NCBI GenBank assembly: GCA_029216955.1
Contig: JANAVB010010791.1
Coordinates: 4,517,831 to 4,581,830 of the forward strand
Origin: Iris pallida
Taxonomy: Eukaryota > Streptophyta > Magnoliopsida > Asparagales > Iridaceae
Reading direction: 5' to 3'
DNA: 64,000 bases
The position numbers were made by a program, and so were the translations under genes. The notes under the pieces are model-generated. The model saw nothing but the letters and a program-made list of their open reading frames with translations, searched no databases and was not told the DNA's origin. Shown piece after piece: positions 1 to 10,951 of the stretch (positions are counted from its first letter, which is position 1; each line of letters begins with the position of its first letter).

Positions 1-1720
1 GGCAATATCGTCGTCGGGGTTGGGGTGGTGCTAATTTCTCCTTTCGGATTGGTGATCAATCGCGCTTACTCCCTCACAGAACCCTGCTCTAACAATGTGG
101 TTGAGTACAACGCTTTGGTCATTGGCCTCCAACTTGCAAGAGAGCTGGGGGTAGAATATCTTAAAGCATATGGCGATTCATAGTTGATCGTCAATCAAAT
201 TCGAGGTTCATACGAAGTCCGCCATGAAGACATGATCCCCAATCACCAGATAGCGATCAACATCATCTCGTCATTTGAAGGGTTCTTCATCGAACACGTC
301 CCTAGACTCCAAAATATCGAAGCCGATGCCCTAGCAGGCCCTGCCGCTTCCCTAGCAGTGCCAAATCATACTCATCATTCGGTAGATGTGATAGGCCACG
401 AACTGGTCTATCCCAAGAACAATATTCAATTCGTGGCGAGTTATTCCGCTCAGACGATCGACGAAGTGTCAGACTGGAGACAACCATTCATAGACTTCGT
501 AGTCTACGATATCCTGCCCGAGAACCCAAAGGAAGCTACCTCCATCAGAAGGCGATCTCTCAGATTCTTCTACGATACAGAGACAAAAATGCTATATCGC
601 CAATCCTACGATGGGTTATTGCTTCGGTGTCTGTCAAACGCAGAAGCCAAAGAAGCCGTACGCGAAGCTCATGACGGTTTCTGCGGGGCCCACCAGCCTG
701 GCCCAAAATTGCAAGACCGTCTTCACTGATTGGGCTACGATAGTAGCAGATACGATAGACTACGCAAGAAAGTACAAAGCCTGCCAAGTCCACGCAGACT
801 TCATCAACCAACCATCCGAATTTCTACATCCGACAGTGGCGTCCTGGCCATTCGAAGCATGGGGAATGGATATCATCGGTCCGATTACTCCACCTTCCTT
901 CCGAGGACATCGCTTCATACTCACAATCGCAGATTAATTCTCTAAATGGACGGAAGCTGTTCCGCTCGCAGAAGTAAAGACTTCAAACGTAATCAGCTTC
1001 CTCAAGCATCACGTCATCTATCGCTTTGGACTACCCCGAAGGATTATCCACGATAATGGTCCACAGTTTGCAAGCCACGCTTTCTATCGGTTCTGTGACA
1101 AACACCAAATTCAGAATGTTGCTTCAACGCCATACAATCCGACAGCAAATGGGTTGGCAGAAGCATTCAATAAAACCATCATCAAGTTACTCAAGAAGTT
1201 TGTGTCCTCCAACAAGCACGACTGGAACGAGAAGCTTGGTAAATGCTTATAGGCGTACCGTACCACAGTCCGAACAGCCACAGGGAATACACCATTCTCC
1301 CTGGTGTACGGGAGTGAGGCAGTTCTCCTATTGGAGACTCAAATCCCCTCGCTCCGTGTCGCTCTCACTTACCAATTGACGATGGACGATAACTACCGTC
1401 GTCTGCTACAAGAGTTGGAGGCCTTAGATGAAAAACGCCTACTGGCTCAGCAACGGATCGAGCTATACCAAGCACGCATCTCCGGAGCCTTCAACAAGAA
1501 GGTTAAAATCAGAACATTCCAAGTGGGTGATCTCATTCTGGCAGTTCGGAGGCCGATAGTTATGACTCACAAGACCGCCGGCAAGTTCCAACCAAAGTAG
1601 GAAGGCCCATTTATCATTGAGGCTGTATTCTCTAACGGTGCTTACCGCCTCGTAAAACAAAATGGAGACTTTCTCATGCTGCTCGTCAATGGCAAGTTCT
1701 TGAAGAAATATTATGTCTAA
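1..1720 (+). pseudogene. pol: Element A pol fragment: archaeal-type RNase H and integrase (broken)
   Basis: This is the 3' end of the A polyprotein. The first about 300 bases encode an aRNH domain (GVVLISP..GLVINRAYSLTEPC, then EYNAL) that matches the better copy in element B at 13179..14240. A stop interrupts it at 181, where B has CAG. The integrase zinc-finger region (EAHDGFCGAHQPGPKL) lies near 670..715, a frameshift follows, then the core (FEAWGMDIIGPI near 850; IHDNGPQF near 1050; PSNPTANGLAEAF-like near 1140) and a C-terminal GPY/F-like part ending in KKYYV at 1720. Further stops occur near 934, 1250 and 1598; those at 1250 and 1598 sit where B has TGG. No chromodomain is seen. The fragment is not functional. 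Confidence 0.9.
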
Positions 1721-1734
1721 ATGACATTTTCTAG

Positions 1735-2030
1735 ATTATTGAGTCATGTACCTGCTGGTACCGCTGAACTCATATTCACAAAATTTCGGATTATTGAGTT
1801 ATGTACCCTCCGGTACCGCTGAACTCACATTCTCCAAATCCCAGATGATTGAGTTATATGCCATCCGATACCACTGAACTCACATTCTTCCTCTACAAAA
1901 ATCCCATATTATTGAGTTATGTACCCTCTGTACCTTTGAACTTACACTTTGATTCTAAAATTCCTGGATTGTCGAGTTATGTACCCGCTGGTACCCCTGA
2001 ACTTGCATCCCGGTCACTCTTTTAGGAAAA
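1735..2030 (+). repeat. Tandem array behind A pol, about 58 bp units
   Basis: Five degenerate units carry TTGAGTTATGTACC, then a CGGTACCGCTGAACTCA-like core; they begin near 1738, 1795, 1850, 1914 and 1973. Most units contain GTACC followed closely by GGTACC, so each can pair with itself. The same array exists in reverse orientation behind B pol (11725..12145), showing that it belongs to the element family and lies just after the integrase stop codon. Confidence 0.8.
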
Positions 2031-2149
2031 AAGTCATGTATAACCATACCTCTGATCCTTCTTCCTGAAAGAGCTCCTTCCTCATGATCCACTACCCGTA
2101 CCCCAGTGCACAAAAAAGTGTAACAGATCCACAAATTTGTAAAACGACC

Positions 2150-2990
2150 ACGTCGATGTTACCTCTGAGTCATTTCACTTTCGCCAAAAATAAATCACCC
2201 CTCTACATAGAAATTCTATGTCCTCATTACCTCTGAGTCGTCCTATATACCCCTTCATGGAGCCCACTCCTGCCATGTCCTTATTACCTTTGAGTGGGAA
2301 GGCTCCGTCGAAGAAACCCTCATGCTTGCCATGTCCTCATTACCTCTGAGTAAGCATGTTGATTCTCTTTCGACTTATTATCCATACCCATGACCGAAGT
2401 ACGCCAAGGATAGTTGGTCCACAAATATCCTCCGTTGAGTCCACTCCTACCATGTCCTCATTACCTCTGAGTAGGAAGATTTTGCGATGAGAAAACCCTC
2501 TTGCTTGCCATGTCCTCATTACCTCTGAGTAAGTATGTTGGTTCCCTTTCATCCTATTATCCATATCCTAAGCCAGGGTATGCCAAGGATAATAGGTCCA
2601 CAAATATCCTCCATTGAGTCCACTCCTACCATGTCCTCATTACCTCTGAGTAGGAAGATATCGCGGTAAGAAAATCCTCATGCTTGCCATGTCCTCATTA
2701 CCTCTAAGTAAGTATATTGGTTCCCTTTTATCCTATTATCCATATCCTAAGCCAGGGTACGCCAAGGATAATAGGTCCATAAATATCCTCCGTTGGGTCC
2801 ACTCCTGCCATGTCCTCATTACCTCTGAGTAGGAAGACTCCGCGGTAAAGCTCCTATACTTGCCATGTCCTCATTACCTCTGAGTAAGTATGTTGGTTCC
2901 CTTTTATCCTATTATCTCTATCCTAAGCCAGGGTACGCCAAGGATATTAGACCCATAAATGTCCTCCGTTGACTACAAATGCTATGCTAA
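2150..2990 (+). repeat. Tandem array of about 179 bp units with built-in hairpins
   Basis: The phrase CATGTCCTCATTACCTCTG recurs about ten times (for example near 2332, 2452, 2511, 2630, 2690, 2810, 2866). Copies followed by AGTAGGAAG are about 179 bases apart, defining a larger unit. Between them lies an inverted repeat CCTATTATCC ... GGATAATAGG with a loop of about 25 bases (2549..2601, 2727..2780, weaker at 2369..2420 and 2906..2957). A related hairpin stands at 3122..3172. The array lies between the convergent 3' ends of A pol and the A antisense gene. Confidence 0.8.
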
Positions 2991-3258
2991 TTTTCCTAGT
3001 ACATGCACATCATTCCTTATCATGCCCCGGGAGCCCAGCTGCTCCATGGCATTCTTTATCCCGATACCCGGAACGTCCATGATCACCTTGCCATGGAATT
3101 GTTCGAGGTATACCCATCAAACTTGTTATCCGTACCTAAAACCTAGGTATGCCAAGGGTAACAGGTCCACAAACAAGTCTCCCATGTGGGACAAACGCCA
3201 CCATAACACCCCAAGCACAACAAGCAGTACAAGTAAAGGATAGAATAAAGCATACTCT

Positions 3259-3264
3259 TTTATT
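3259..3264 (-). terminator. Candidate poly(A) signal of the A antisense gene
   Basis: AATAAA on the minus strand, about 77 bases behind the stop codon at 3341. The B copy of this gene has AATAAA at the comparable place (10952..10957). An AATAAA also occurs on the plus strand nearby (3244..3249), which could serve A's sense transcript. Position only; no transcript evidence. Confidence 0.4.
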
Positions 3265-3340
3265 TGGAAGCCAAAAAGCATTACATGTTCTGGGACCATG
3301 TCCCCCTGAAAAAGAACATAATAAAAGAAGAAAAGGCTGA

Positions 3341-4374
3341 CTATGGTTCGACATTACATAATTCCAGGAGGCGGTTCTTCACCAAAGCGGTCCCCCGTTC
3401 AAGCCGTTGCTTAGCTCGGCGCTCCGCTTCCTGGGACAACCGTTCCGCATCATCAAAAAACATGTGTGCCCGCCAGCCATCTTCCATCTTCTTCAGGGCG
3501 AGCTCCAGATTGGCAGAAGCTCGACTAAGTCTGTCAGCCTCCTAGATAACAAGTCCCTTTTCGGTACGGGCGGCTTCAAGCTCAGACTCCAGAAAGGCCA
3601 GCTTTCTCTGGAGTTCGAGAATCTGCTCCCTGGTGTCGATTATCCTGCGGGAGGCGATCGCTTTTCGAGCCGTACAATCTTTATTTCAATGACTCAATTG
3701 ATCGTATAACTGGGACAGATCATGATGGTCCTTCAGTATGGTCGGCTTGATCGATTCCCGAGCAAGCCTCACCTTCTCCACCGCGGTTATGAGGAAAGTG
3801 CGCTCTTGATCTATTGCCGCAGACAAATCAGCTTGCCGCAGCACGTGAAACTAGGTCACAAGTTGATCAGCCTTTAGAAGTTTGGGCTCCAGAAGAGCAG
3901 CTAGCCCCGCCCCACCAGGGAGTGTTCTAAGGATGTCGTTTTGGCAACTGGCGCACTGATGGGCCATAGCAAAGGGAGTCCTCCTCTCCACAGCTGCCTC
4001 CCCCTCTCTTCAGGTAGAGGTAAAAGCTGTCAACCACATCCTGTGACACTTCATCCTAAACTTCTGTAGAGGACGGCGTCAAAGAAAGTGTGGCTGGAAG
4101 TATCGAAGGAGTAGCATCGAAGCTTGCCATCCCTGCCATCAAGGAAACAAATTCTGTGCGAAAAGATGCATAAATAGTAGCTAGCTCCTCTTCTGCCGCC
4201 CTAAAAGCTTGGATACTCGGCAAGGCGGAAAGGTTAACCCCCGAAACTATATTCGCAGAGGAGGACGCAGGAAGCATTGTTCTCGGCCCCGGCTGTGCCA
4301 CCACTTGGGCCCCCGAACTCGACCCAGCCGGAGGCCCCTCAATATAGGTTGGAAGAGAAGGATGCATACGTGCT
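3341..4374 (-). pseudogene. Element A antisense gene, 3' part of exon 3 (PMD-like protein, coiled-coil end)
   Basis: This is the C-terminal third of the antisense gene of A, separated from its front (33132..36708) by element B. Removing B and one copy of GTGCT restores a continuous frame that parallels the B gene (shared features: EGPPA, ALPSIQ, RAAEEELA, ASFRTEFVSL). The sequence from about 4050 to 3341 corresponds to the charged coiled-coil end of the B protein. At least one stop is present (TAG at 4056) and reading frame is lost in places, so the copy is dead. The reading frame of this family ends at the TAG at 3341..3343. Strand is opposite to A pol, as in element B. Confidence 0.8.
4370..4374. 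repeat. Left target-site duplication of element B (GTGCT)
   Basis: GTGCT directly precedes the LTR start TGTTTGCC at 4375. The identical GTGCT follows the other LTR end at 33132..33136. Five-base duplications are usual for Ty3/gypsy integrases. The pair proves that B inserted into exon 3 of the A antisense gene. Confidence 0.95.
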
Positions 4375-4746
4375 TGTTTGCCATGAAATATAAAAGAGCA
4401 GAACAGTTTTATGGGAGGACTGGACTTTTACTTCACGTTACAAACTCGCTTGTACAAAGAAAGCCTAGGGACGAAAACCTAGGTACAACAATCTAAGTAC
4501 AATTGTTTATTTTTGATTCTGGGGGGTGACGATAGAGGCTCGGGAAAGCGACGGCAGCTCTGCCTTACTCCTTGGATGATCGGACGTAGCCTTGGCTCCT
4601 GCGATGAGATGCTTGACGTTGACGAAGAAATGCTATTCTTGCTCTCCTCGTATTGCTCTTCTGGCTTCTCTCTCTGGATTAATCTCTGTGTATTTTTCTT
4701 TCTGATTATTGGAGGAGCATCCTTTTGCAAGGGAATGGCACCTTGC

Positions 4747-4754
4747 TATTTATA
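4747..4754 (-). promoter_or_regulatory. TATA box in the B 3' LTR
   Basis: TATAAATA on the minus strand within TTATAAATAGCAAGGTGCC. The same sequence stands at the same place in the B 5' LTR (32202..32209) and in the A LTR (38152..38159, plus strand), so it is the likely core promoter of the family. From the 3' LTR it would drive transcription leftward into A. Confidence 0.75.
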
Positions 4755-5054
4755 ATAGTGGGCGGGCATCATTAGGGTTTGTAATGATTGCCCATTCTCA
4801 ATGTGGCGACGGCCTGGTAAATGATCAATCTGGGCCATTAATCTTGAGCGTGAAGGATCTGGGCCATTAATGAGGATTATGCCAAATCATGTCAGTAATT
4901 AATGTTGATTGCAATAAATCCCCATCATGATGATTTGCTGATATCCACAAATCTAAATGAATCAATTTAATTCATTCTCTTGCCACGTGTCCCAAATTAT
5001 TGGGATCTGACCCAAAATTTGATTATCTTTAGAACACGTGTCCTGTCATCGTTG

Positions 5055-5640
5055 TTGAACCGTATAAGGAGCGTTCGTGTTTGGGTCGCATAAAGGTCGT
5101 CACGATCGAGCTGCATGAAAGATTTTATGACCGAGCCGCATGAATAGTCTTTATACTCGAACCGCATGAAGGTTGTCATGACCGAGCCGCATGAATATGT
5201 TTATGACCGTGCCACATGGGGTTCTTCATGACCGAGCTGTATGAGAGTCTTCATGGCCGAACCGTATGGATTTTTTCATGGCCGAGCCGCATGGGGGACC
5301 TTCATGATTGAACCGTATAGGTTTCTCTGTACTGGCCGCATGAACTCGTCTAGACTGGCTGCATAAACTAGCCTCGAAGCTGTGAAGATTTTCTCGAGTT
5401 CCCTAGAAAGATAGTGCTCTTGTGTCAGTCATCATGACTACTTTACGTCAGGGCTGTCAGCTGTCAGCTGTCAGCCGTCAGAGTATTAAATGTCAGCCGT
5501 TAGAGCATTAATTTGTGTTTGAATGATGCTGGGTACAGCCTTTCTAAAAAGACACGTGGCTTCCCTCTGCTGGCTGCATGGAGTCCACTCTGTGTTTGAG
5601 CCGCATGTGGCTCCTTGGCCGCATGGATCATTTTTCTCCT
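5055..5640. repeat. GCCGCATG motif array in the B 3' LTR
   Basis: About 16 copies of a GAGCCGCATGA-like motif, spaced mostly 20 to 35 bases apart with unrelated spacers. Many are altered to GCTGCAT, ACCGTAT or GCCACAT, that is C-to-T or G-to-A changes, while the matching copies in the 5' LTR (32508..33100) are better preserved. Confidence 0.85.
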
Positions 5641-5646
5641 CTTTTT

Positions 5647-5713
5647 CATGCTTCTACAAGACCCCCTTCAAAGTTTTCAATTTGCAAAATTAAAACTTTG
5701 AATAAGAAGCATG
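5647..5713. other. Polypurine tract and stem-loop at the internal/3' LTR border of B
   Basis: In element sense the tract TGAAGGGGGTCT (5659..5670) abuts the LTR start TGTAGAAG, as expected for a plus-strand primer. Around it are two perfect inverted repeats: CATGCTTCT (5647..5655) with AGAAGCATG (5705..5713), and TTCAAAGTTTT (5667..5677) with AAAACTTTGAA (5692..5702). The outer arm on one side is the LTR terminus itself. Element A has the same arrangement at 37160..37228. Confidence 0.85.
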
Positions 5714-5714
5714 A

Positions 5715-5830
5715 TTATGCCAGAGCCGCATAGATGTATTCTGTCCTAGCCACATGGATTTGACCAGCCGCATGATTACCTCAACCGTATTACTCTCTGA
5801 GCTGCATGGGCTATTTTGGCCGCATGAGCT
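5715..5830. repeat. GCCGCATG motif cluster upstream of the B antisense gene
   Basis: Six copies or near copies (for example near 5717, 5745, 5765, 5783, 5801 and 5818), in the same orientation as in the LTR and 200 to 310 bases ahead of the antisense TATA box. The comparable region of A (37000..37145) holds a similar cluster. Confidence 0.8.
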
Positions 5831-6028
5831 TCTTGCCACGTCTTCCTGCCACGTGTACAAATCTTTTGTAAATCTTCTGTATTTAATGCTCTTGATTTGC
5901 TGTCAGATTTTAAGAGCCACTTTTTGGGCTATGATCCCAAGAGTCAGGCTATTATTAAGCCGTTTTGCCTCGATGACCGAAGAGTCGGTCATCATATTTC
6001 ATGCGGATCGAGGCATTCCTTCCTTGTC

Positions 6029-6036
6029 TATAAATA
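6029..6036 (+). promoter_or_regulatory. TATA box of the B antisense gene
   Basis: TATAAATA, followed by the ATG at 6109. The A copy has TATAAATA at 36813..36820 on the minus strand, again ahead of its ATG (36708). Conservation between two diverged elements supports a dedicated promoter pointing against pol. Confidence 0.75.
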
Positions 6037-6250
6037 GGAACACTTTCGTTCTGGGGAGTCTCCTTTTCTCTCTTCGATCTTTCTAACTCCTTTCTCTCCC
6101 AAGCACCCATGGCTTCCAAGAAGGCTGCTGCGTCGAAGGCTGCGAAGGGCAAGGCGGTCGCTTTTACAGCGGCTGTGGCGACGAACGTGGCCACTCCTCC
6201 GCCGGCCGCTGTTCACTCTGTTCATCCCGACGTTCATCCACCTACTGCTG

Positions 6251-6791
6251 GTAAGGGCATTGCCTTAGAACCCTAACTGCCATGGCTCTGCTGCATAATT
6301 TATGCACAAGTCGCATGTACAAGGTTCGTCGATATGACCGCATAAGCACTTCGCCCCGGAGGCCGCATGGGCTTGTCCTACTCGATCTGAACTGCATATA
6401 TATTTTCGGATTGGACCGTATGAACGTAGTTCACTTTGGAACCGCATAAGCTCATCTGCTTGTAGCCGCATGAGTCTGTCTGTTCACGGCCGCATGAGTC
6501 TGTATGGACTTTAAACCGCATAGTCTCACCTGAATCTGAGCCGCATCAGTGTCTAGGTTTGTCGGTTGAGTTCATGTGGACCTTAAACCGCATAGACCCA
6601 ATCTGAACTTTGATTTGTATGGACTCGTCTGACTCGGAGCCGCATAAGGCTATGATGAACCGAACCGCATGGACTCATCTGGTTCTGAGCCGCATGAGGC
6701 TGTGACGACCCGAGCCACATAGACTCAAATGATCTTTCAAATGCTTCTTGTTTGACTATCTTCTAATCTTGTTTCTTTCGTCTTTCTTCAG
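6251..6791 (+). other. Intron 1 of the B antisense gene, filled with GCCGCATG motifs
   Basis: Donor GTAAGG at 6251 and acceptor TTTCTTCAG ending at 6791 join exon 1 (phase 1) to GAG-AAT-CTG in frame. The intron holds about 16 copies of CCGCAT(G/A), mostly preceded by GAG, GAA or AAA. The A copy has an intron at the identical position (36007..36596) with its own motif array. Confidence 0.8.
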
Positions 6792-8061
6792 AGAATCTGC
6801 TAGTAAATCCTGCGTGGGAACTCCTAGTGGGCTCGAATCAGTTTGCCTTGGGCGTGCATCTTGATGACTTAGTTAAATACATGCTGAATCAATTTCCTGC
6901 TAATGAGCCTTCGGGGAGGTTGAACGCCATCGAGAATCAGACCCTCCATTATCTCCGTACCATGATGAATTCTGGGAAGTTGGATGGATCATACCTGAAG
7001 CCCTCATTCCTCTTCGGAGACGGTTTAATCATAAAGAATCCTCGAGTATTAGAGATCTCTGAGAACTGGGATTTTACTTTAGATGGGGCGGCGATCCATA
7101 TTCCTCTCATGGAGCGTCATTATCCTCTGTCGTGGTTCAATATGGTATTGTTGGACAGGAAGATGGTGTGTAACTTAACTCCTACCCAATTAGGGATGTT
7201 GATGGGCGACATCCATTATAACCCGAACATTAGATCAGCGTACACGGGTAAGGATTCCGTCCACCGGTACATGATGGGACTGGCTCCAGGTACTTTCATG
7301 AACGTATATGGTCCCAACTTCACATTCACTCAAGCTGATACATTCCTGAATCGGCTTGCTCGCAAAAAATCTTATCCCGTTGGCAGACTGGCATTGTTGA
7401 ACTGGATAAACCCTACTTCTACGTGGGCCTACTTGACCACTTGGGTTCTACAGACCTACGGGACATTCCTGCGGGAGGTGGGACTCTATCATGCCATCCG
7501 GGGCACCTATCACGGGCTTTCTATCAATAAGCCATTGTTCGTGGTGCTCGTGGAGATATATAACCGGCGAACGGGGACGTTCTTCGCACCCGGAGGGGAG
7601 TTGGGGCTTGCTCTCCACGAGATGTATACTGTCTCCAAGCTTCCGTAGGGGAACGAGCCTTTCGAGGTGTACACCCCATCGAACGAGGAGCTCGAGGACC
7701 TGAACCGAAGACTCCCAGGTTTTGTTGTGGTGTACCAGGAGTTGCTATGCCATCATAGTGCTTGTCACCAGATGGCTATAAAAAAGGAGGATAGCTCAGA
7801 AGGGAACGCTCCCCACACCACATCCTGGGTTAATTATCTTTTTAAAGTTGGCCCTTCTGGCGAGGTTATTCCTCGAATCCCTCAAACCCAGGGAGAGATA
7901 AAAGACATGATGTTGAGCGTCAAGAAGTCGCAGTCTAATAGCGACATATTTGGGAGTCAAGCTGACCCTCTTAGCTATTTTTACTACGGTACCAGGCAGA
8001 TGTCTGAGAAAGCGCTCCTGGCTGGATTTTTGATGATATGGCTATGGAACTACGTAGTCTC

Positions 8062-8076
8062 GGGGGGGGGGGGGGG
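8062..8076 (+). other. Run of 15 G that breaks the B antisense gene
   Basis: Fifteen consecutive G. The A copy reads GGGAGGGG here (minus strand, near 34820). The frame before the run (7649..8061) and after it (8077 onward) differ by one, so the run is an expansion that inactivates the gene. Confidence 0.85.
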
Positions 8077-9236
8077 CAGGTTCTATTGAGAGGATCAGCC
8101 GCCACTTCATTCTTCCTGTCGTTAAGCTAGTATTTGGAATTAGACTGGCTCTTCTTCCGGCTATGGTGTGTAGCATACACCATGGTCTTCGAACATTCTC
8201 GTCCAAGGTTATTGTCCGTAAGAAGACGCTGGACTTTGAGCGCATAGAGCTACCTTTCCACTATTTGATGGGGTGGTTGTTGATGCACTACAAGTCTTTG
8301 ATGGGATCTGGAACAGCGGAAGATGCCACAGACGAAGACGCTTTTCTTTTCCAATGCCATCACCAACCTTGGGAATACAGTACTATGCCAGCTTGTCGGA
8401 GGGCGCTGGCGAGGGTAGATGGGTGTGACTTTTTTGTGTCTGTTCCTCATTTTTCTGATGAGGAAGTGAGGGATGTACACCTTGATGGTATTGGACCTTC
8501 TCACTTTCTGTCTCCGAAGATGCTCACCTAGTTGTGCAACATTCGCCCCGCGCATCTGGTTTATCGTAACCGCGATAATGTGTACTTGGAGCCCTACCTG
8601 CCTAGTAGGTTTTCCTGCCAATTTGGCTATAGCCAGTTATTCCTTGACTGTCCCAGCCCTTGCTTGGACTTTGAAGGTAGCGTTCTTGATGGTGTCAGGG
8701 CGTGGAATTATTATGACGCTTATCATACTCAGGCCAGCTTCTCGGTCCCTGATACTAAAGCACCGAGGGAAATTTTATACGTAGCTGCCTTGTATCATGT
8801 TATGGCGAACAAGCCCCCTGTCAATTTCGATCCGAGTACCAGTTTCATCGTGGGTACTGGTTTAGAGGAAAAGCCCAAGGGGGCTAAGGCTAGAAAGTAA
8901 CTAGCGCTCCAGACTCCCCTCCCTGAATCAGAATCTTCCGAGGCGGCTGAGGAGGATGATGATCATGATAGCGAAGACTCTCTTTCTTTTGGGGGTGAAG
9001 AAGTAGCGGATCAACCGCTTGCCACACCAGACGAACCGGCAGAGGATCCGCCGCTTGCTACACAAGAGGAAGTAGTGAGGGAAGGACAGCCTCCCGTTGT
9101 GCCTGGTCCCTCACGCAAACGAGTCAGACGCGAGTCTTCTGACGGTAGAACGACCTTTTCTATAAAAAGAGCCGCCGTTAGGTCTCGTGGGTTGCTTATT
9201 ACCGAGAGGGGTGAGGATGCTGACGTTGCTCCGAAG

Positions 9237-9315
9237 GTAAGACTATGTTGGAGCTATCTCCTTGTTGTGGCTTTCTTTTTCTTGGAGATATGACCTAATC
9301 ATTTTTTCTTTGTAG
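9237..9315 (+). other. Intron 2 of the B antisense gene
   Basis: Donor GTAAGA at 9237, acceptor TTTCTTTGTAG ending at 9315, 79 bases, phase 0, with T-rich body. Element A has an intron of 74 bases at the same codon position (33634..33707), which supports real splicing. Confidence 0.78.
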
Positions 9316-10951
9316 GCATCTGACGAACCAGGCTCTCCTGAACCGTCTGCTGCCCCTGGAGTTGATCCGGCCCTTGCTGCTTTGATTAGCGGCATGTGTG
9401 CCGCGGTCCTTTCTGCGAGGGCCCTTTCAGCGGCGGCTGGGGACTCCCACGTTGCTGAGGCCTCGGTCCGGGGTGATAAAGGTTTCCTCGGGCCTGTCTC
9501 CGAGATTGCTGAATTTCAGCAAGGCGATGCCGATCTCATCGCATCCCCTCCCGAGGGTGCCGGGGCGGAGGAGTCTATTATATTCGACTCGGAGGCCGCT
9601 GGTAGAGAGGTTGTGGTGGCCGTAGGCGAACCTCAGCCTCCACACTCTTCTGCTGGTAAGATAAGCCAAATATTGACTAGTGAGGGTGCTTATTTGCTCT
9701 ATCAATATATCCTCCAGGTCAAATCGATTCATGGTTGTCTTCGCCCTACAGGTCCTAACCCTTTACTTCCCACAGCGGATGTTCTTGGGGAAGGCTCGGC
9801 GTGCTGCGTTCTGGGGGAAAGGAGCGTTTCCTTTCCTTCACCGACTCATGTCGAGGGGCCTCCCGCCAGCTCCGGGCAGATGGGAGTGGAGCTTGTTCCG
9901 GGAGCGATGGTCTCCGTCTTATCCTCTGCTGCTTATACGGCTTCAGAGATTGACTTCTCGGCCTTGCCGAGCATTCAAGTTCTGCGGGCTGCTGAAGAAG
10001 AGTTGGCCGCTGTTTAGGCGTCCTTCCGTACGGAGTTTGTTTCCCTCGTGGCAGGAGTGGCAAATTCTGTTGCGTCTTCTTCAGTGTTGCCAGCTACACT
10101 CCCGTTGACGCCGGCTTCTTCGGAGGCTCTGGACGAGGTGTCGCAGGATGTGGTCGACAGCTTCTATCGCCATTTAAAGAGGGGCATAGATGCTGCCGTA
10201 GAACGGGAGACCCCTTTTTCTCTGTCCCTGCGGTGTACTCGGGGTCAGATTGAAAATTTGAAGACTCTTCCTGGCAGGGTGGGGTTGGTTGGGCTCCTGG
10301 AGCCCAAGTTGGCAGAGGCTGATCAGCTCGTGACCCGATTGCTGGTGTTACGGCAGGCTGACTTGCCCGCTGCGATTGAACGAGAGCGGGGCTTCCTTAT
10401 TGCCGCTCGGGATAGGATAAAGCTTGCTCGAGACACTGCCGGGCCAGTTGTGAAGGGGGACCTTGACGAGCTTTCCGCTTCGTATGACAGGTTGGGTCGT
10501 CGAAGTCAAGCTTGTAGGGCTCGGGAAGAGGCTGCTTCTCGTGGAATAGCTGACACTAAGGAGCGGATTCTCGCACTTCAGAGGGAATTGGCCTTCCTAG
10601 AGTCGGAGCTGAAGGCTGCTCATGCGGAACAGGAGTCAATCGTTCGAGAGGCCGAGAAGGTTTCCCGATCTTCTGTTAATCTGGAGCGGGCTTTCAAGAA
10701 ATTTGAGGACAATTGGCAAGCTCACGCTCATCTGGAGGACACGGCGGTGCTGGCCCAAGAGGCAGAGCGTCGAGCTAAACAGAGGTTTGAGCGGTCGGTT
10801 GCCTTGCTGACGGATCGTCTCACGGCATTATGTGCCCCGGAGCAGTGATCAGTTTTCTGTTTTCTTTTGCTCTTTTTTTCCTTCTTTTTTTTCTTTTTGT
10901 TTTCATTTTGTAAGGGGTGTGATCCCAAATGATGTAGCACTTTGAATTTTG

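Larger units (their letters stand above)
4375..5658 (-). repeat. 3' LTR of element B
   Basis: In element sense it begins TGTAGAAGCATG at 5658 and ends GGCAAACA at 4375, giving TG...CA ends and 1,284 bases. It aligns end to end with 31828..33131. Its upstream half holds the GCCGCATG motif array, followed by a TATA box (4747..4754) and a downstream part that includes CTAGG-rich sequence and ends with an ATG (ATGGCAAACA). Because this is the 3' copy, the ATG reads into the flanking A gene instead of into gag. Confidence 0.93.
6109..10848 (+). pseudogene. Element B antisense gene: spliced PMD-like protein with C-terminal coiled coil (broken copy)
   Basis: Three exons are supported: 6109..6250, 6792..9236 and 9316..10848, joined by GT-AG introns that keep the frame and are matched in element A. 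The product would be about 1,370 residues. Exon 1 gives an Ala/Lys-rich start (MASKKAAASKAAKGK). Exon 2 gives a conserved region (GVHLDDLVKYML, SFLFGDGL, GPNFTFTQADTFLN, RQMSEKALLAGF, LPFHYLMGWLLMHY), then an acidic stretch and a basic KRVRRES patch. Exon 3 ends in a long charged coiled coil (about residues 1130 to 1370). The middle resembles the plant mobile domain found in MAIN-like proteins and in some transposons; this is recognition from memory and is tentative. Lesions: stops at 7646, 8529, 8898 and 10015, and a frameshift at a run of 15 G (8062..8076). It lies opposite to pol, between pol and the 3' LTR, as do the additional ORFs of Tat elements. Confidence 0.8.

Noticed and set aside
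4375..5658. LTR plus apparent leader and first gag codons fused to the antisense gene, suggesting a rearranged 5' LTR
   Set aside because: The shared sequence stops exactly at ATGGCAAACA in all three LTR copies and is followed by GTGCT duplicated at 33132, so it is simply a 3' LTR that ends with an ATG.
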